The translations under genes were made by a program, and so were the position numbers. A stretch of DNA of 64,000 nucleotides from positions 682,001-746,000 of the forward strand of contig CBDCPP010000001.1 in NCBI GenBank assembly GCA_965220315.1, read 5' to 3'. This stretch comes from JAPOXK01 sp965220315 (lineage in GTDB: Bacteria > Chloroflexota > Dehalococcoidia > Bin125). The notes under the pieces were generated by a model. That model did not search any database, was not told the origin of the DNA, and saw only the letters and a program-made list of their open reading frames with translations. Shown here piece by piece: positions 27,541 through 37,051 of the stretch (positions within the stretch are counted from its first letter, which is position 1; each line of letters opens with the position of its first letter).

Positions 27541-27702
27541 CTATCTATTATCCTCGGCCATGCCAGCAGTGATCTGTGCGTGCATTGTGCGGCCAGTATC
27601 CCACTTGCGGAGAATTGCCAGAATTTCATCGTTCTGAGAGATGAGCGTTCTATTCTGGGCAATAAGCGCGCGTAGTTGCTGCTCCTCTGGACTCGTAGCC
27701 AC
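27541..27702 (-). CDS. 53-aa small coiled-coil protein
   Basis: Short frame on the minus strand starting at a GTG: MATSPEEQQLRALIAQNRTL, then ISQNDEILAILRKWDTGRT. The heptad-like spacing of L/I residues suggests a coiled coil. The ribosome site is weak. It ends 20 bases from the perfect hairpin at 27491-27520, which could be its terminator. I do not recognise a family. Confidence 0.4.
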   Translation of the reverse strand: MATSPEEQQLRALIAQNRTLISQNDEILAILRKWDTGRTMHAQITAGMAEDNR

Positions 27703-27771
27703 CGCCCGGGATGGGCTTTGCTCTATGTGTGAAGTACAATAAGGTCATACCACAGGAGGAAATCTTACGAG

Positions 27772-28122
27772 ATGGCAGAACACGCGGTTGCCGACGCCAA
27801 AATAAAAGTGATCAGTCTCTTCGGCGGCAGTGAAAACCAGATCGCCAGCCAGCAGTTTCGCGGCGGTCGGGTTTATGCTGTATTCGGTAGTATCGACATA
27901 GACTTGCGTCGTGCGACCATTGCCGATGAGGGAGCGACGATCAACATCATAAGCAGTTTTGGCAGCGTCAAGCTCATAGTCCCTGAAGACTGGGCTGTAA
28001 ATGCCCAAACCAGGGCGGTCTTCGGCGGTGTTGCATCCAAACGCGTCGCCCCCACCTCGCCCGTGGGCCAACTCACTCTAACCGGATTGTGTCTCTTTGG
28101 CGGCGTGGAGATAAGATCCTAA
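27772..28122 (+). CDS. LiaF-C-like / cell-wall-stress-response domain protein
   Basis: 116-aa protein resembling the C-terminal domain of LiaF and DUF1707/DUF2154-type proteins, a right-handed beta-coil that self-assembles. Seen: KVISLFGGSENQI, GRVYAVFGSIDIDLRRATI, INIISSFGSVKLIVPEDWAV and LCLFGGVEIRS; the repeated 'x-F-G-S/G-x' strands are typical. No membrane segment is present, unlike full LiaF. AGGAGG lies upstream, rather far (about 12 bases) from the ATG. Role probably regulatory or structural. Confidence 0.75.
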   Translation: MAEHAVADAKIKVISLFGGSENQIASQQFRGGRVYAVFGSIDIDLRRATIADEGATINIISSFGSVKLIVPEDWAVNAQTRAVFGGVASKRVAPTSPVGQLTLTGLCLFGGVEIRS

Positions 28123-28450
28123 AACTGGGTCTCCAAAGTAACTAATTCCTCCCCGGAACATGCTCCGTGACTTTCCACAAGATCGGTATAGGGCGTACGC
28201 GACGGCAATGTCCCTGTCCGGGTGAGCGTTCAGCCTGGGAAAAGACTCCCTGGAAGACGGGCGTAACAGCCCTCGCCTCAAATACCGTAAGGTGGTCCGG
28301 GAGCGTCCCGACCTCACTCCCTCGACGCTCTCTTACCTTATCAGCAACAACATCGAGTCAACTCGCTAGTGAACTAGATTGACACGTCGAAGAATCTAGC
28401 AACACATTGTGCCTGGGGAAAATTCTTAACCCTGAAAGGGGAGATAAATA
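28123..28450. other. Gene-free region
   Basis: These 328 bases separate the LiaF-like gene from the VOC pseudogene. AAGGGGAG at its end is the presumed ribosome site of the latter. Nothing else is seen. Confidence 0.4.
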
Positions 28451-28945
28451 CTGGGAAACCCAGTAGTGCACTTTGAAATTGCCGGCCCGAATGGGCCTGT
28501 CTTGCAGCAGTTCTATCGCGACTTGTTCGATGGAAGATTGACGTGCAGGGCGAAGAGACGGGCAACTACGGTTTGGTGTCCACAAACGAGGGCGGCATCG
28601 GTGGTGGTGTGTTTCCTACGACTGAGGATATGCCGGCGCGCAGCTATGTGACCTTCTATGTCCAGGTTGACGACCTTCAAGCGGCGCTGGATAAGATGGC
28701 CAGTATGGGTGGGAACGCCAGCATGCCACCGATGGAGATAGCGCCCGGCATGGGCTCCATCGCCATGTTCGGGGACTCTGCCGACAACACCATAGGGCTG
28801 TATTCACTACCGCCGGAATGGGACGGACAGATGCCGCCCAACGGGAACGCTCCGCCGGTGGTGCACTTCGAGGTTGGAGGCAGCGACGCAGCGGTGCTCG
28901 CCGAGTTCTACACCGGAATGTTCGACTGGCAAATCCACCGCGCAT
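28451..28945 (+). pseudogene. Broken two-domain glyoxalase/VOC protein
   Basis: Remnant of a vicinal-oxygen-chelate protein. The first half reads NPVVHFEIAGPNGPVLQQFY then RDLFD; one T appears lost near 28530, since the next frame resumes KIDVQGEETGNYGL where family members have D-W before K-I. The rest of domain one (VGG-like GGVFPTTEDMPAR, FYVQVDDLQAALDKM) and the start of domain two (PPVVHFEVGGSDAAVLAEFY) follow, then similarity stops soon after TGMFDWQI. The start codon is a CTG where ATG is expected. Frameshift plus 3' truncation makes it a pseudogene, unless the frameshift is a sequencing error. Confidence 0.7.
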
Positions 28946-28949
28946 GGCT

Positions 28950-29405
28950 GAGCGTGGTGCCCTCGTTTCCGACGACGCCTGCGTGCACATTGGGATGGTC
29001 CGCGCGGCTAGTGTGCCTCACGTCGAAGCGGTACAGGACGTTGGCCTTCAGGTCGATGCCGAACAAGTCGCGGTCGCCGCGTGGGTGCGCACCCGTCGTC
29101 ACCTTGCCGCCCACCGACAGCTTGCCCGTGGTGCTGGTCGATGTTGGCAGGTCGTCGCAGCGGTTCTCCGGCACGTCCGGCCCACCGGCGAACCGATAAC
29201 CGTGAACTTGGCGATGCGGTCAGAATCCGGAGTCGTAACAATATTTGCGTGGTTAATGATTTGGGGGAAGTCACCGATGAACCAGCCGTACTCCGCGCAC
29301 GGGTCCTCCAGGGTCTCGCGGGTGCCCAGGGGCCGGAGGCGTCCCGCGCCTTGGGTGACACCGAACATCACCCAGTAGGTGGTATTGGGCTCGAGTACAC
29401 CGCCA
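28950..29405 (-). pseudogene. Fragment of a secreted beta-rich protein
   Basis: Minus-strand remnant: one frame gives VLEPNTTYWVMFGVTQGAG and FTVIGSPVG; after a frameshift near 29180 a second frame gives LFGIDLKANVLYRFDV, resembling pre-peptidase C-terminal (PPC-like) beta domains. There is no start codon or signal peptide. It abuts the GAF fragment at about 29405 with no spacer, so the junction looks like an illegitimate recombination or deletion point. Confidence 0.5.
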
Positions 29406-29680
29406 GGCCATCCGGCAGGAACCCCTCCATAGCCTCGTACTCCTCCGCGCTCACTCCGGAGGTGACGAAGTCTTGCGGGCGCTCCGACTCATCCAGCGTC
29501 GTCAGCACCCCGTACTTCGAGTCCGTTAGCGCACGGGCTGCGTCCACAACCCCCTGCAGCACCGTCTCGAAGTCGAGACTCTCGTTGATGCGGAGCGTGG
29601 CCCCGCAGAGCTGCGTCATGCGGTCCCGCAGCGACTGAATCTCCAGTCTCAGCCTCTGTCTGCCTCGTTCATGTCTTTGT
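29368..29680 (-). pseudogene. GAF-domain sensor fragment
   Basis: The reading RLRLEIQSLRDRMTQLCGAT, then ATLRINESLDFETVLQGVV and YGVLTTLDESERPQDFVTSG, is the typical N-terminus of GAF-containing sensor kinases or regulators in Chloroflexota and Actinobacteria. The coiled N-terminus is out of frame with the apparent start (MNKDMNEADR), so there is a one-base frameshift near 29660. The domain ends abruptly after EGFLPDG, where the sequence switches to an unrelated secreted-protein fragment. Confidence 0.65.
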
Positions 29681-29690
29681 TCACTTCACC

Positions 29691-30023
29691 CTTCCCTTGA
29701 CGCCGGTGTCTCCTCCCGGTCGGGCAGCCGTCCGCGAGCGCCCCGTGTCCGCGCCCGGCCCTCGCTTCGACCCGGATTTTACCGAATGCACCAAATTAAC
29801 ACAAAGACTACACGAAACAAGGCTTGTTAAACACATAAACAACATGCGTCGATGGTATTGTGGAATGTTGGATTGGCCAAAACGAGCTCAATGGGAATTG
29901 AGACGAGGTGCCACCATCCGACAAGGGGTGCGCCTGTCGGGGACCGGAGGGGCTGGAGTGAAGCAGCCAAAGGCGCCGACCGCACAACACGAATTGTCAA
30001 CTTTCAAACCAGAAAGATAAAAG
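29691..30023. other. Gene-free region, locally AT-rich
   Basis: 333 bases upstream of the large Ig/FN3 gene. Around 29785-29870 it is AT-rich relative to the rest (runs such as ACACAAAGACTACACG), and is the likely site of that gene's promoter. No gene is seen. Confidence 0.4.
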
Positions 30024-33000
30024 ATGCCGAAGCTATTGCCAACGTTGTGTAAGGGGACAGACCGGTTCAGGCTGAGTGGGTCGCGGTTGGCAGTACTCCT
30101 GTTCCTGACCGTGCCCCTCATCGGGACTTTGTTCATCTCCACAGCGGAGGAAGCTCAAGCCGAAACGCTGTGGACCTCGACACTGAATATCCAGTCTTTC
30201 GGGGATTACACCCGCGGGTGCATCGGATCGTCCGAGGAGAAATCCTGTGCCCAGGCGATGACAGACAACACCTTTGTGATCGATGGCCAGACCTACACGA
30301 TAACTGCCCTCGCGAGGTATCGTCATGAGGCTATAGTTCGTTGTTACGAACGCCCCTGCGATGCAAATCCAGGGTCCCAAAACAGCCCTCACAACATAGA
30401 GTATGTTCCCAGGGTCTATGTGGAAGTGGAACCTCTGCTGCCGGGAGACGTGAGGGACGGTCTATCGATACGTCTTGGCTCCCTGGACCTCCCTCTCAAC
30501 TACTGGGGCCGCCACTGGACCGATGTGTACGGCCTAAGCGGCAGCAATTTCATTTTTCCTACATACAAACTGCTGCCGTGGGAAACGGGTGAATCGCTCT
30601 CCGTGAGCCTTCGCAATGATCCGGTTGCACCAATATGGCCGAGAAACCTGACGGCGAGACGGGGCAACCAGGCGGTCACGCTCCATTGGGACCCGCCGTA
30701 TCTCAACGGCGGCCGCGCCATCACGCGCTACGAGTACCGCTACCGGACGACGGGCGAGTTCCCGGCTACGTGGACGGCGGTCCCGGACGGGTCCGACGCG
30801 GACACCGACGCCGGAAACGAGAGGAGCGTCAGGGTGTCCGGGCTGACCAACGGCACGATCTACAGGTTCGAGCTGCGCGCGGTGAACAGTGCGGGAGCCG
30901 GCCCCGAATGGGGGGGGCGCAGCGGCCACTCCAAACGCCCCGCCGACGTCGGCGGACCGCGAGGTCACGACGCTGGAGGACAGGCTCTATCTGTTCACCA
31001 CCTCCGACTGGCACTTCAGCGATGAGGACGTGGGCGACAGCCTGCAATGGGTCATATTGGAGAGCCCACCGCCAGGGCACACAGGCACCACGTATATAAG
31101 CCGGAGCGGACGGGGGCCCATGTTCATCCCGACGCGGAACTGGAACGGCAGCACGCACTTGAAGTTCAGGGTTTCCGACGGCAAAGACGAAAGCGGGATC
31201 TACACGATCACGATCAACGTGACGCCGGTGAACGACCCGGCGACGGGCAAGCCCACGATCTCCGGCGGGCGCCAGGCCGGGCAGACCCTGACGGCCTCGA
31301 CCGCCGGCATCGCGGACATGGACGGTGTGCCGGACAGTTTCGCCTACCAGTGGCTCTGGGTGGACGCCGACGGCGCCTCAAACCCGGTGACCATTCCCGG
31401 GGCGACTGCGAGCACCTACACGCTGACGACGGCGGACGTGGGCAAGCGGATCAAGGTCCGGGTGAGCTTTACCGACGAGGAAAGCTCCAGTGAAGAGCTG
31501 ACCAGCGATGCCATCGGCACGGTGCAGGCCCAGGGCACCGCCAACGCCGCGCCGACGGCTTCTGACGCGACGGTTGTGATTGACGAGGATACGGACTACG
31601 TCTTCCAAACTGCCGATTTCAGCTTCGCGGACACGAACACAGGCGACGTCCTGGTGAACGTGAAGGTCGCGACCCTGCCGACCGCGGGTTACCTCCTGCT
31701 CAATGGCGCCGCGCTCACCGCGGGGGCAGCGGTGTTGCCGGATGACATCGACGCCGGCAAGTTCGCGTTCAGACCGGCTCCCAACGGCAACGGCGCGCCC
31801 TATGCCAGCTTCACCTTCCAGGTCAGCGACGGCACGGCCGACAGCTCGCCGGCCAATACCATCACCATCAACGTCACGCCGGTGAACGATCCACCGACAG
31901 GCAAATTAAAGTTCGTACGGGACCCCAAGAATACATGGGTGGGGATCTCGACGGAGGAGATCGCGGATGCCGATGGAATGACCAACGCCACCTTTTCCTA
32001 CCAGCGGCACCGAAGGTTTTCTGACCAACTTCTGGAAGTAGTCGAGAAATATAATATTGCCTGGTACTCACACGATGCTCATCTCGACTCGGGCTGGGAG
32101 ATCAGATGGAAGGTGACCTACACCGACGATGACGGCACCAAAGAATCGATTTACAGCAATTGGTACCTGCTGTTTCCGGCCGGGCAGGCGGCAGAGGCGC
32201 CGCATGTCACGGCTCCGCCCAGCATCAGCGAGGCGGGCGAAGACAAGGTCTGGTCTCCCGGCGAGACGGTGGAGATAAGGCTCACCTTCAGCGAGAGGAT
32301 GACGGTCCTCGCCTACGACGGCATGCCGTCAATCGGGTTGGAGTTGGGCGGCACCGAGGCGAGAAGAGCCCGGTATCACATCGGCAACAGCACGGACACG
32401 CTCGTTTTCAGGTATACATTGACCCAGGCCGACGGATCGCACAACGCGATGGTGGTGCCGCCCAACAGCTTGGCGCTCAATGGCGGGGTTATCCGCAGCC
32501 GGGAGGCCAGGCTGGACGCCGCGCTCACGCATAACGGCGCGGCGGTGATCACGGAGTCCCAGCAGCAGGCCGCCAATGCCCCGGCAACGGGCGGCCCCGG
32601 CATAAGCGGCTCCCCATTGCCCGGCCAGACGCTCACCGCGACCACGTCCGGCATCCAGGACCAGGACGGCATGACGGGCACGGTCTTCGCCTACCAATGG
32701 GTTCGACGTGACCTCACGACGTCAACCGACACGGACATAACGGGTGCAACCGGCTCGACCTACACCGTGACGGCCGAGGACGAGGGCAAGGCCCTCAAGG
32801 TGAGGGTCACCTTCATCGACGACGCGGGCAATGCGGAGTCGCTGACAAGTTACGCAGCTCTGGCCTCTCAGTCCCAGATCTTCCTCGACGAGGATGCCTC
32901 GAACGCCCCTGCGACCGGAGCGCCCGGCATAGACGGCTCGCCGGTAGTCGGGCAGACGCTGACCGCCACCACGTCCGCTATCGGGGACGACGACGGCATT

Positions 33001-34482
33001 GAAGACGCGGACTTCGCCTACCAGTGGCTGGCCGCCGATGCACCGGTCCGGAGCGCGACGGCCTCCACCTACACCGTGACCGCGGCTGACGAGGGCAAGA
33101 CCGTCACGGTGAGGGTTACCTTCATCGACGACGCGGGCAACGCGGAGGCGCTGACCAGCGCGGCGACGGCGGCGGCCAAGCCCGCCAACACCCCTGCGAC
33201 CGGAGCGCCCGGCATAGACGGCTCGCCGGTAGTCGGGCAGACCCTGACCGCGACCACGTCCGCTATCAGGGACGACGACGGAATCACCAACGCGGTCTTC
33301 GCCTACCAATGGCTGGCCGACGATGCAGCGGTCGCGAGCGCGACGGCCTCGACCTACACCGTGGTCGCTGCGGACGAGGGCAAGGCCCTCAAGGCGAGGG
33401 TCGCCTTCAGCGACGACGCGGGCAACGCGGAGGCGCTGACCAGCGCGGCGACGGCGGCGGTCACGCAGCCGCTGACGGCTGCCATCCACGACGCGCCTGA
33501 ATCGCATGACGGTCAGAGTGTGTTCACCTTCGAAGTACGGTTCAACGAAGCGCCCAAGACGGGCTTCAGCTACGCAACCCTAAAGGACCACGCCTTCACG
33601 GTGGCGGGCGGACAGGTAACGGAGGCGCGGCGGTTGGAGCCGAACAAGAACGTTAGGTGGGAGATCTCCGTACGGCCGTCCGGCAACGCCGCCGCGACCG
33701 TGTCGCTCCCCGTCACCACCGACTGCGCCAGCCAGGGAGCCATCTGCACGGAAGACGGCAGAATGCTGTCGGCAGAGGTGGAGCTGGTCATTCCGGGGCC
33801 GTCGAGCCAGCAGTCTTCCCAGGAGAACTCAGCGGCGACGGGCGCGCCGACCATCACCGGGACGGCCAGGGTGGGCGAGACACTCACCGCCGCCACGACG
33901 GACATATCAGACTCCGACGGAATCACCAACGCGGTCTTTGCCTACCAATGGCTGTCCGACGATGCAGCAATCGATAGCGCGACGGCCTCAACCTACACCG
34001 TGGTCGCTGAGAACGTGGGCAAGGCCCTCAAGGTGAGGGTCACCTTCACCGACGACGAGGGGAATGCGGAGTCGCTGACCAGCGCGGCAACGGCGGCGGT
34101 GGCGGCCCGGACGCCGCTCACGGAGCCAGTGGCGCCGGACCCGCTCACGGCGTCGTTCTCGCAGGCGCCTGAGTCCCACGACGGGCAGAGCGTGTTCACC
34201 TTCGAGCTGCGGTTCAGCGAAGAGCTCAAAACGAGCTTCAGCTACATAACCCTCAGGGACAATGCGTTCCCGGTGACGGGCGGCGAGGTGGAAAAAGCGA
34301 GGCGTTTACAGCCTGGAAGCAACATTGGATGGGAGATAAGCGTGAGGCCGGACTCCTCAGCCGACGTGACTATCGTGCTGCCGATCACCACGGACTGTAG
34401 CGCTCAGGGAGCCGTCTGCACCGAAAACGGCAGAATGCTTTCCGGTAGGCTGGAGTTGACCGTCTCAGGGCCCAGCGGGTAG
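30024..34482 (+). CDS. Giant secreted FN3 / cadherin-like / Ig-repeat surface protein, frameshifted at a G8 run
   Basis: Two overlapping frames make one protein of ~1485 aa. Frame one (30024-31025): signal peptide (LAVLLFLTVPLIGTLF), a unique ~165-residue domain with Cys pairs, and an FN3 domain ending VNSAGAGPEW. Frame two (to 34482): two cadherin-like repeats (each ending ITINVTPVND) and at least five ~90-residue Ig-like repeats of the form G-x-P-x-I-x-G...VGQTLTATTS...FAYQW...STYTV. Two longer beta-domains with ESHDGQSVFTFE...KTGFSYATLKD also occur. The switch falls within eight Gs (30910-30917); seven Gs would join the frames. No anchor is seen. Probable adhesin or matrix protein. Confidence 0.8.
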
Positions 34483-34818
34483 ACCGCGCTGAGGGATAGC
34501 TCCGGGCAACCCAAGAGGGGCCGCACAGATGGATGACCGGGCGGACGACTTGCCCCGTTCCGTCCTTCACCCGGTTGCCGGCCCGGCCTGGACGATACCG
34601 CAGGAGGAGAGACGGCCGGCGCACTCTTCTCGGTCAGGTCTCCCGGTCGCGTCTCGACAGCACGGCCGCTGCCATTCGGCGAATACACCTTCCTGTATCT
34701 TGATCGCCACCCACGTTTCAATGCAAGCAATGCGTTCCCAGAAAGAGAGAAGGAGGCGCATGGGAACGTAGTAGTGGTGACAGCCCCTGAACGGCTCGGT
34801 TCTGTCTACCGCCAAGAA
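34483..34818. other. Gene-free region
   Basis: 336 bases between the surface-protein gene and tRNA-Val. No gene, clear terminator or repeat is seen. Confidence 0.4.
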
Positions 34819-34895
34819 TGGTGGGCGATGGGGGACTCGAACCTCCGACCTTCCGGGTGTAAACCGGATGCTCTTGCCATCTGAGCTAATCGCCC
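34819..34895 (-). tRNA. trnV: tRNA-Val (UAC)
   Basis: 77 nt with encoded CCA. The acceptor GGGCGAT pairs with ATCGCCC, and the anticodon loop TTTACAC gives UAC. It shares most of its body with the tRNA-Val(CAC) at 36.5 kb. Confidence 0.96.
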
Positions 34896-34988
34896 TAGTT
34901 CTCTTGGCCCGCTTCGTGTCACGAGTCCGGATCATCGTGGCATGTCGGGACGAGTTCGAGAAGAGTGGATCGGCCGCCTGGAGAGCGC

Positions 34989-36185
34989 CTAGCCGGAGCC
35001 GAGGACCTCGATCAGGGTCGTGGAGGCGTCATCAAAGGCGGGAAGCGTTTGCTCGAAGAGAGCGATAGCTCGCTCGATCTGCCCGGCGTCGCCTGCGCTG
35101 ATCGCAACCTCGAAGAGGGCCGCCGCCGTCTCAAGCGGCAGCAGAGCATCAATGAGGTCCCGATGCAGCGCCGCCGCCGTCTCGGGTGGAACGAGCGCTT
35201 GGAGCGCGCGCAGATTGACGAGCCAAGCGCGCGCCTGCCCGATGATGTTGCGCTGCCAGACTACATCGCCGATCAGTCCCGGTTCGATCGCGAAGCGGGC
35301 GAAGAGGTCGCCGGCAACGGCGTGATTGGCGCGCTGCGAGTCGATAAGGTCACGGACGCGCTCGCCATAGCCCGCGGCCGCAGGCGCCGCGACCGTCAGC
35401 CGCTCCCCGGTAATGGTCTCGACGGATTCGCGGATCTGCTCGAAAGTCGTGAAGCCCACCCGGACCTCCACGACCCGTCCGTCCGCGCCGATGTAGAGCG
35501 TGGTCGGCATCCCGATCACGCGGTAGGCCCCGCCCGTGCCGCCCAGATCGTCCTCGGTATCGAGCAGCAACGAGTATTCGGCGCCCGTCTCGTCGGCGAA
35601 GCGCTGCGCGACGCTTCGCGGCTCCGCCCGGTTGATGCCGATGAGGGTGACATCGTCACCCGCGAGTTCGTGCACACGCTGGAAGTCCGGCATCTCCTCG
35701 ATGCAAAACGTGCACCAGGAAGCCCAGAAGTTCACAACCGCGGGGGTGCCAACCTCACTGAGCCGGACCGGGTTACCGTCGAGGTCCAGAAGTCTGAAGT
35801 CGGGCGCGAGGGCGCCGGACTGCGGGGCATCGCCCTCTCGTGGGAGGTAGCCAAGCTTGGTCCCTTCGGCCAGCTCGGCGGCGCGCGCTTCCAAGGCCAC
35901 GAGCTCCCGGCCGGCGGTGGGGTCGTCTTTGAGGGCCGCGACCCGTTCCGTTAGAATGTCCAGCTCTTCCAGGTCGGCGAGAAATTGTTCGCCAGCGATG
36001 GCGCGAACGTCGCCGCCGCCGGGCTCCAAGAGGAGAAGCGGGACGAGGGCTGCCACGATGATGGCCGCGACGGTCCCGATCCTCACCGCCGCCCGCCGCG
36101 GGCTGGCCGGCCGCTTGAGGATCGTGAGTTCGATCCCGGCGAGGAAGGTCCAGATCTTCGACGTTAGAGACGCACCGAAGGACAT
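34989..36185 (-). CDS. Membrane-anchored TlpA/ResA-like thioredoxin with helical C-terminal domain
   Basis: 398-aa protein. Seen: an N-terminal membrane segment (GTVAAIIVAALVPLLLLE), a coiled stretch, the redoxin core SGALAPDFRLLDLDGNPVRL, VVNFWASWCTFCIEEMPDFQ (catalytic W-C-x-x-C), GMPTTLYIGADGRVVEVRVG, and a ~150-residue helical tail I do not recognise. The redox site would lie outside the membrane, suggesting thiol reduction for cytochrome or secreted-protein maturation. The start is uncertain: ATG 36185 has no good ribosome site and the frame is open to 36302. Confidence 0.8.
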   Translation of the reverse strand: MSFGASLTSKIWTFLAGIELTILKRPASPRRAAVRIGTVAAIIVAALVPLLLLEPGGGDVRAIAGEQFLADLEELDILTERVAALKDDPTAGRELVALEARAAELAEGTKLGYLPREGDAPQSGALAPDFRLLDLDGNPVRLSEVGTPAVVNFWASWCTFCIEEMPDFQRVHELAGDDVTLIGINRAEPRSVAQRFADETGAEYSLLLDTEDDLGGTGGAYRVIGMPTTLYIGADGRVVEVRVGFTTFEQIRESVETITGERLTVAAPAAAGYGERVRDLIDSQRANHAVAGDLFARFAIEPGLIGDVVWQRNIIGQARAWLVNLRALQALVPPETAAALHRDLIDALLPLETAAALFEVAISAGDAGQIERAIALFEQTLPAFDDASTTLIEVLGSG

Positions 36186-36430
36186 TAGGATCGCACTCGT
36201 CGTTACCGGAGCGAAGTCACGGAGTCCGGGCCCGCCCAGTCCCAAGTCATAGCGTCCTACGCCTCTCCACCACTGCCAAGCCGGCTCCGCGATCGAAGCC
36301 ACTGCTTGAGTTACGCGCGGCAGGTATACTTTGGATCGTTAGAGGTCCCCGTAGCGTCCCGGAGGCGTCGTCTCATTGACCGCCTTTTTGTGCGGATTTA
36401 GCATCGCCCACGGGTCGCTGCCGAAGGCGG

Positions 36431-36506
36431 GGCAGCGTAGCTCAGTTGGCAGAGCAGGGGACTCATAAGCCCCGTGTCGCAGGTTCGAGTCCTGCCGCTG
36501 CTACCA
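36431..36506 (+). tRNA. trnM: tRNA-Met (CAU)
   Basis: 76 nt with encoded CCA. The acceptor GGCAGCG pairs with CGCTGCT (one G-U), and the anticodon loop CTCATAA gives CAU. The first acceptor pair is formed and there are no initiator GGG/CCC anticodon-stem pairs, so this is an elongator. Confidence 0.93.
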
Positions 36507-36537
36507 CACTCTCACACAACTGAAGAGGGTCCGTCTC

Positions 36538-36614
36538 GGGCGATTAGCTCAGCTGGCCAGAGCGTCCGGTTCACATCCGGAAGGTCGGAGGTTCAAGTCC
36601 TCCATCGCCCACCA
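36538..36614 (+). tRNA. trnV: tRNA-Val (CAC)
   Basis: 77 nt with encoded CCA. The acceptor GGGCGAT pairs with ATCGCCC, and the anticodon loop TTCACAT gives CAC. Confidence 0.96.
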
Positions 36615-36622
36615 GGGTTCGC

Positions 36623-36708
36623 GCCGAAGTGGCGGAATGGCAGACGCGCTGCGTTCAGGACGCAGTGCCCGCAAGGGCGTGGGAGTTCAAATCTCCCCTT
36701 CGGCACCA
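36623..36708 (+). tRNA. trnL: tRNA-Leu (CAG)
   Basis: 86 nt class II tRNA with encoded CCA. The acceptor GCCGAAG pairs with CTTCGGC, the loop TTCAGGA gives CAG, and there is a long variable arm. Eight bases separate it from tRNA-Val. Confidence 0.96.
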
Positions 36709-36778
36709 CCCCGTTTCTCAACGTCGCGAGGGCCAACGGTAGCCTGCTGTGCCCGTATCTGCGACGATCGCACCGCGC

Positions 36779-36855
36779 GCGCTCGTAGCTCAGTGGATTA
36801 GAGCGCTGCCCTGCGGAGGCAGAGGTCGTGGGTTCGAATCCCGCCGAGCGCGCCA
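36779..36855 (+). tRNA. trnR: tRNA-Arg (GCG anticodon)
   Basis: 77 nt with encoded CCA. The acceptor GCGCTCG pairs with CGAGCGC, and the anticodon stem-loop CTGCC/CTGCGGA/GGCAG gives GCG. CGN decoding in most bacteria uses ACG edited to ICG, so a genomic GCG anticodon is less usual. Confidence 0.9.
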
Positions 36856-37051
36856 CTCCCCCAGCTCACACAGGCCTGGCCGACATGGACCTGAAGCGTC
36901 CTCGCCCTGGTTCGCAGGGCTGTCCTTAGCCGGCAGCGGGCAAGGTTCCGCCGAGAGTTCCAGTGGCGACACCGTCCGCTTCGCGGATGGACCATGCAAC
37001 TGTGCGCCAGAGCGTCTGCACCACGAATAAACGGAGTATCTTGGAACTGGG

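Noticed and set aside
28908..29378. Plus-strand 186-aa frame through the fragment region
   Set aside because: Composition is Arg/Ala-rich without domain; the minus-strand fragments in the same place show recognisable protein patterns.
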